DNA of 64,000 bases from Merluccius polli (lineage: Eukaryota > Chordata > Actinopteri > Gadiformes > Merlucciidae). Below the pieces are notes generated by a model, which was not told where the DNA came from, did not search any database, and worked only from the letters and a program-made list of their open reading frames with translations. A program made the translations under genes and the position numbers. The stretch's first letter is position 1. The number at the start of each line of letters is the position of its first letter. The DNA lies in contig JAOPHQ010003137.1 in NCBI GenBank assembly GCA_030340625.1, positions 119,501-183,500 on the forward strand, in the 5' to 3' direction. This document shows, piece by piece, positions 63,011-64,000 of the stretch.

Positions 63011-64000
63011 AAGTGGCTTTTGTTGGGGCCCTCACAAGACACAGGTAATTGGTTGGTAGAGAATATATCCATATAATGGAGATGGAAAGATGAGTGTGTG
63101 GTGATAGCTGGTTTATCCTGGGTCACAGATGTGACCACAGGTGTGCAGCCCCACCCAGACCCAGAGTCTAATCAGTTTGACTCGGGCCAGGTGAGGCTGT
63201 AAACCAGCTATCAACAACACACACATTTTCATGAAAAGTTAACCTAGAAAACGGCGTAGATAATAAATCAGAAACAATGTCTTCCTCACTAGCGGTTACA
63301 TTACTAATCCAAATCTCACCCCATATGCTAGCGAGCTAGTTTATGAGTTGTGATTCGTGTCCCTCACAGCGAGCGGAAGTTGTCATAAAATTAGCGATAA
63401 CAAAGCACACCCATTCTGATAGGCTGACCGAGGGGCTTCTTTAATTTAACCCTTCATATTCCAACACCAATTGAATAGGCAAGTTTGAAGGGTTTATTTG
63501 CTCAGAAATATTTTTGTTTAGATGTTGATTGTCAAATTATGAATTAATAAAATAAAATTAGAATATCTAGAATATCTTAGGGGGCCCTGACGGTTCCTGT
63601 CTGTAATATACAGTATGTGAAATGTGTTCTACAGGGTGGTAAGTAAATACGGATCACTGGCCGCTGGCCAATCTGTAAGCACATAAATTGCTGGCTGGTT
63701 GAATTCTCTCCCAAACATACAGTATATAATAAACAAATGGCAACTTCCTGCAATCACAATCACACATATCTTGCATATTTGTGGAAAGTCTTGAATCTGG
63801 CCAACTGCTCCCATGAATCAATAACCATGAGGTGCATTTATATGCTTATTTTGCAGAACAATTTAGAAAGCTGAAAACAATTAGAGTGTGGCTGGTTGAT
63901 TGATCTCTGTTAGTAAGAGAAAGATAGGAGGGCGTGTGGCTCTCTGGGCTCAATCTATGCTATGCATAGCTATGCTATGCATAGCTATGCTATTTTGTCA
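63011..64000. other. No gene seen; short palindromic repeat at the end
   Basis: No coding homology. Bases 63952-63993 hold a 15-bp unit CTATGCTATGCATAG in 2.6 copies, itself containing the palindrome CTATGCATAG. Confidence 0.5.

Overview
The window looks like a teleost fish genome segment built almost entirely from nested mobile elements. I recognise no ordinary single-copy host gene. Evidence for a fish host is the mix of families: L2/Rex-type LINEs with short-repeat tails, DIRS, BEL/Pao, Ty3/gypsy, hAT, PIF/Harbinger and EnSpm/CACTA elements, tRNA-derived SINE sequence and long (TG)n/(GA)n tracts. All family names rest on motif recognition by eye; no database search was run.

Layout. 1-3459: L2-like LINE (endonuclease plus reverse transcriptase, frameshifted) inserted into a Ty3/gypsy element whose integrase end and 3' LTR follow (3460 to about 5530). 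5560-12500: a DIRS-like element interrupted twice, by a non-coding element with a 9-bp target duplication (6243-7589) and by a 4.0-kb hAT transposon (8476-12494) that itself contains an hAT MITE, an LTR-like segment and a PIF/Harbinger remnant. 14397-17082: a minus-strand LINE broken by an hAT-like MITE and a LINE tail. 17083-25337: a foldback, THAP-encoding (P-element-like) MITE split by a full-length BEL/Pao retrotransposon with 371/372 identical LTRs. 26170-27010: LINE ORF1 remnant split by a SINE. 28194-32080: MITEs, a LINE endonuclease fragment and a telomere-like repeat. 32080-37469: mostly microsatellites and sequence in which I see no genes.

37470-50954 is the most interesting part. 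Near-perfect 19-bp terminal inverted repeats beginning CACTGTTAAAAA bound a 13.5-kb EnSpm/CACTA-like transposon. Inside lie a zinc-finger transposase (one in-frame stop), a SAMD3-like gene with four phase-0 exons and no lesion, a minus-strand THAP-domain gene with three phase-consistent exons, and a broken gene resembling the cytoplasmic C-terminal domain of P2X7. The P2X7-like and THAP genes sit head-inward between two inverted copies of the same 22-bp CRE-containing upstream element. The picture is a large DNA transposon carrying several gene families that are often annotated in fish as host genes.

50955-64000: a 5'-truncated LINE (51384-52806), a Ty3/gypsy element with near-identical LTRs whose integrase core is missing in frame (54127-59032), a minus-strand LINE reverse transcriptase fragment (59720-60900), and AT-rich sequence with one GC-rich open stretch (62720-63010) that might be an exon.
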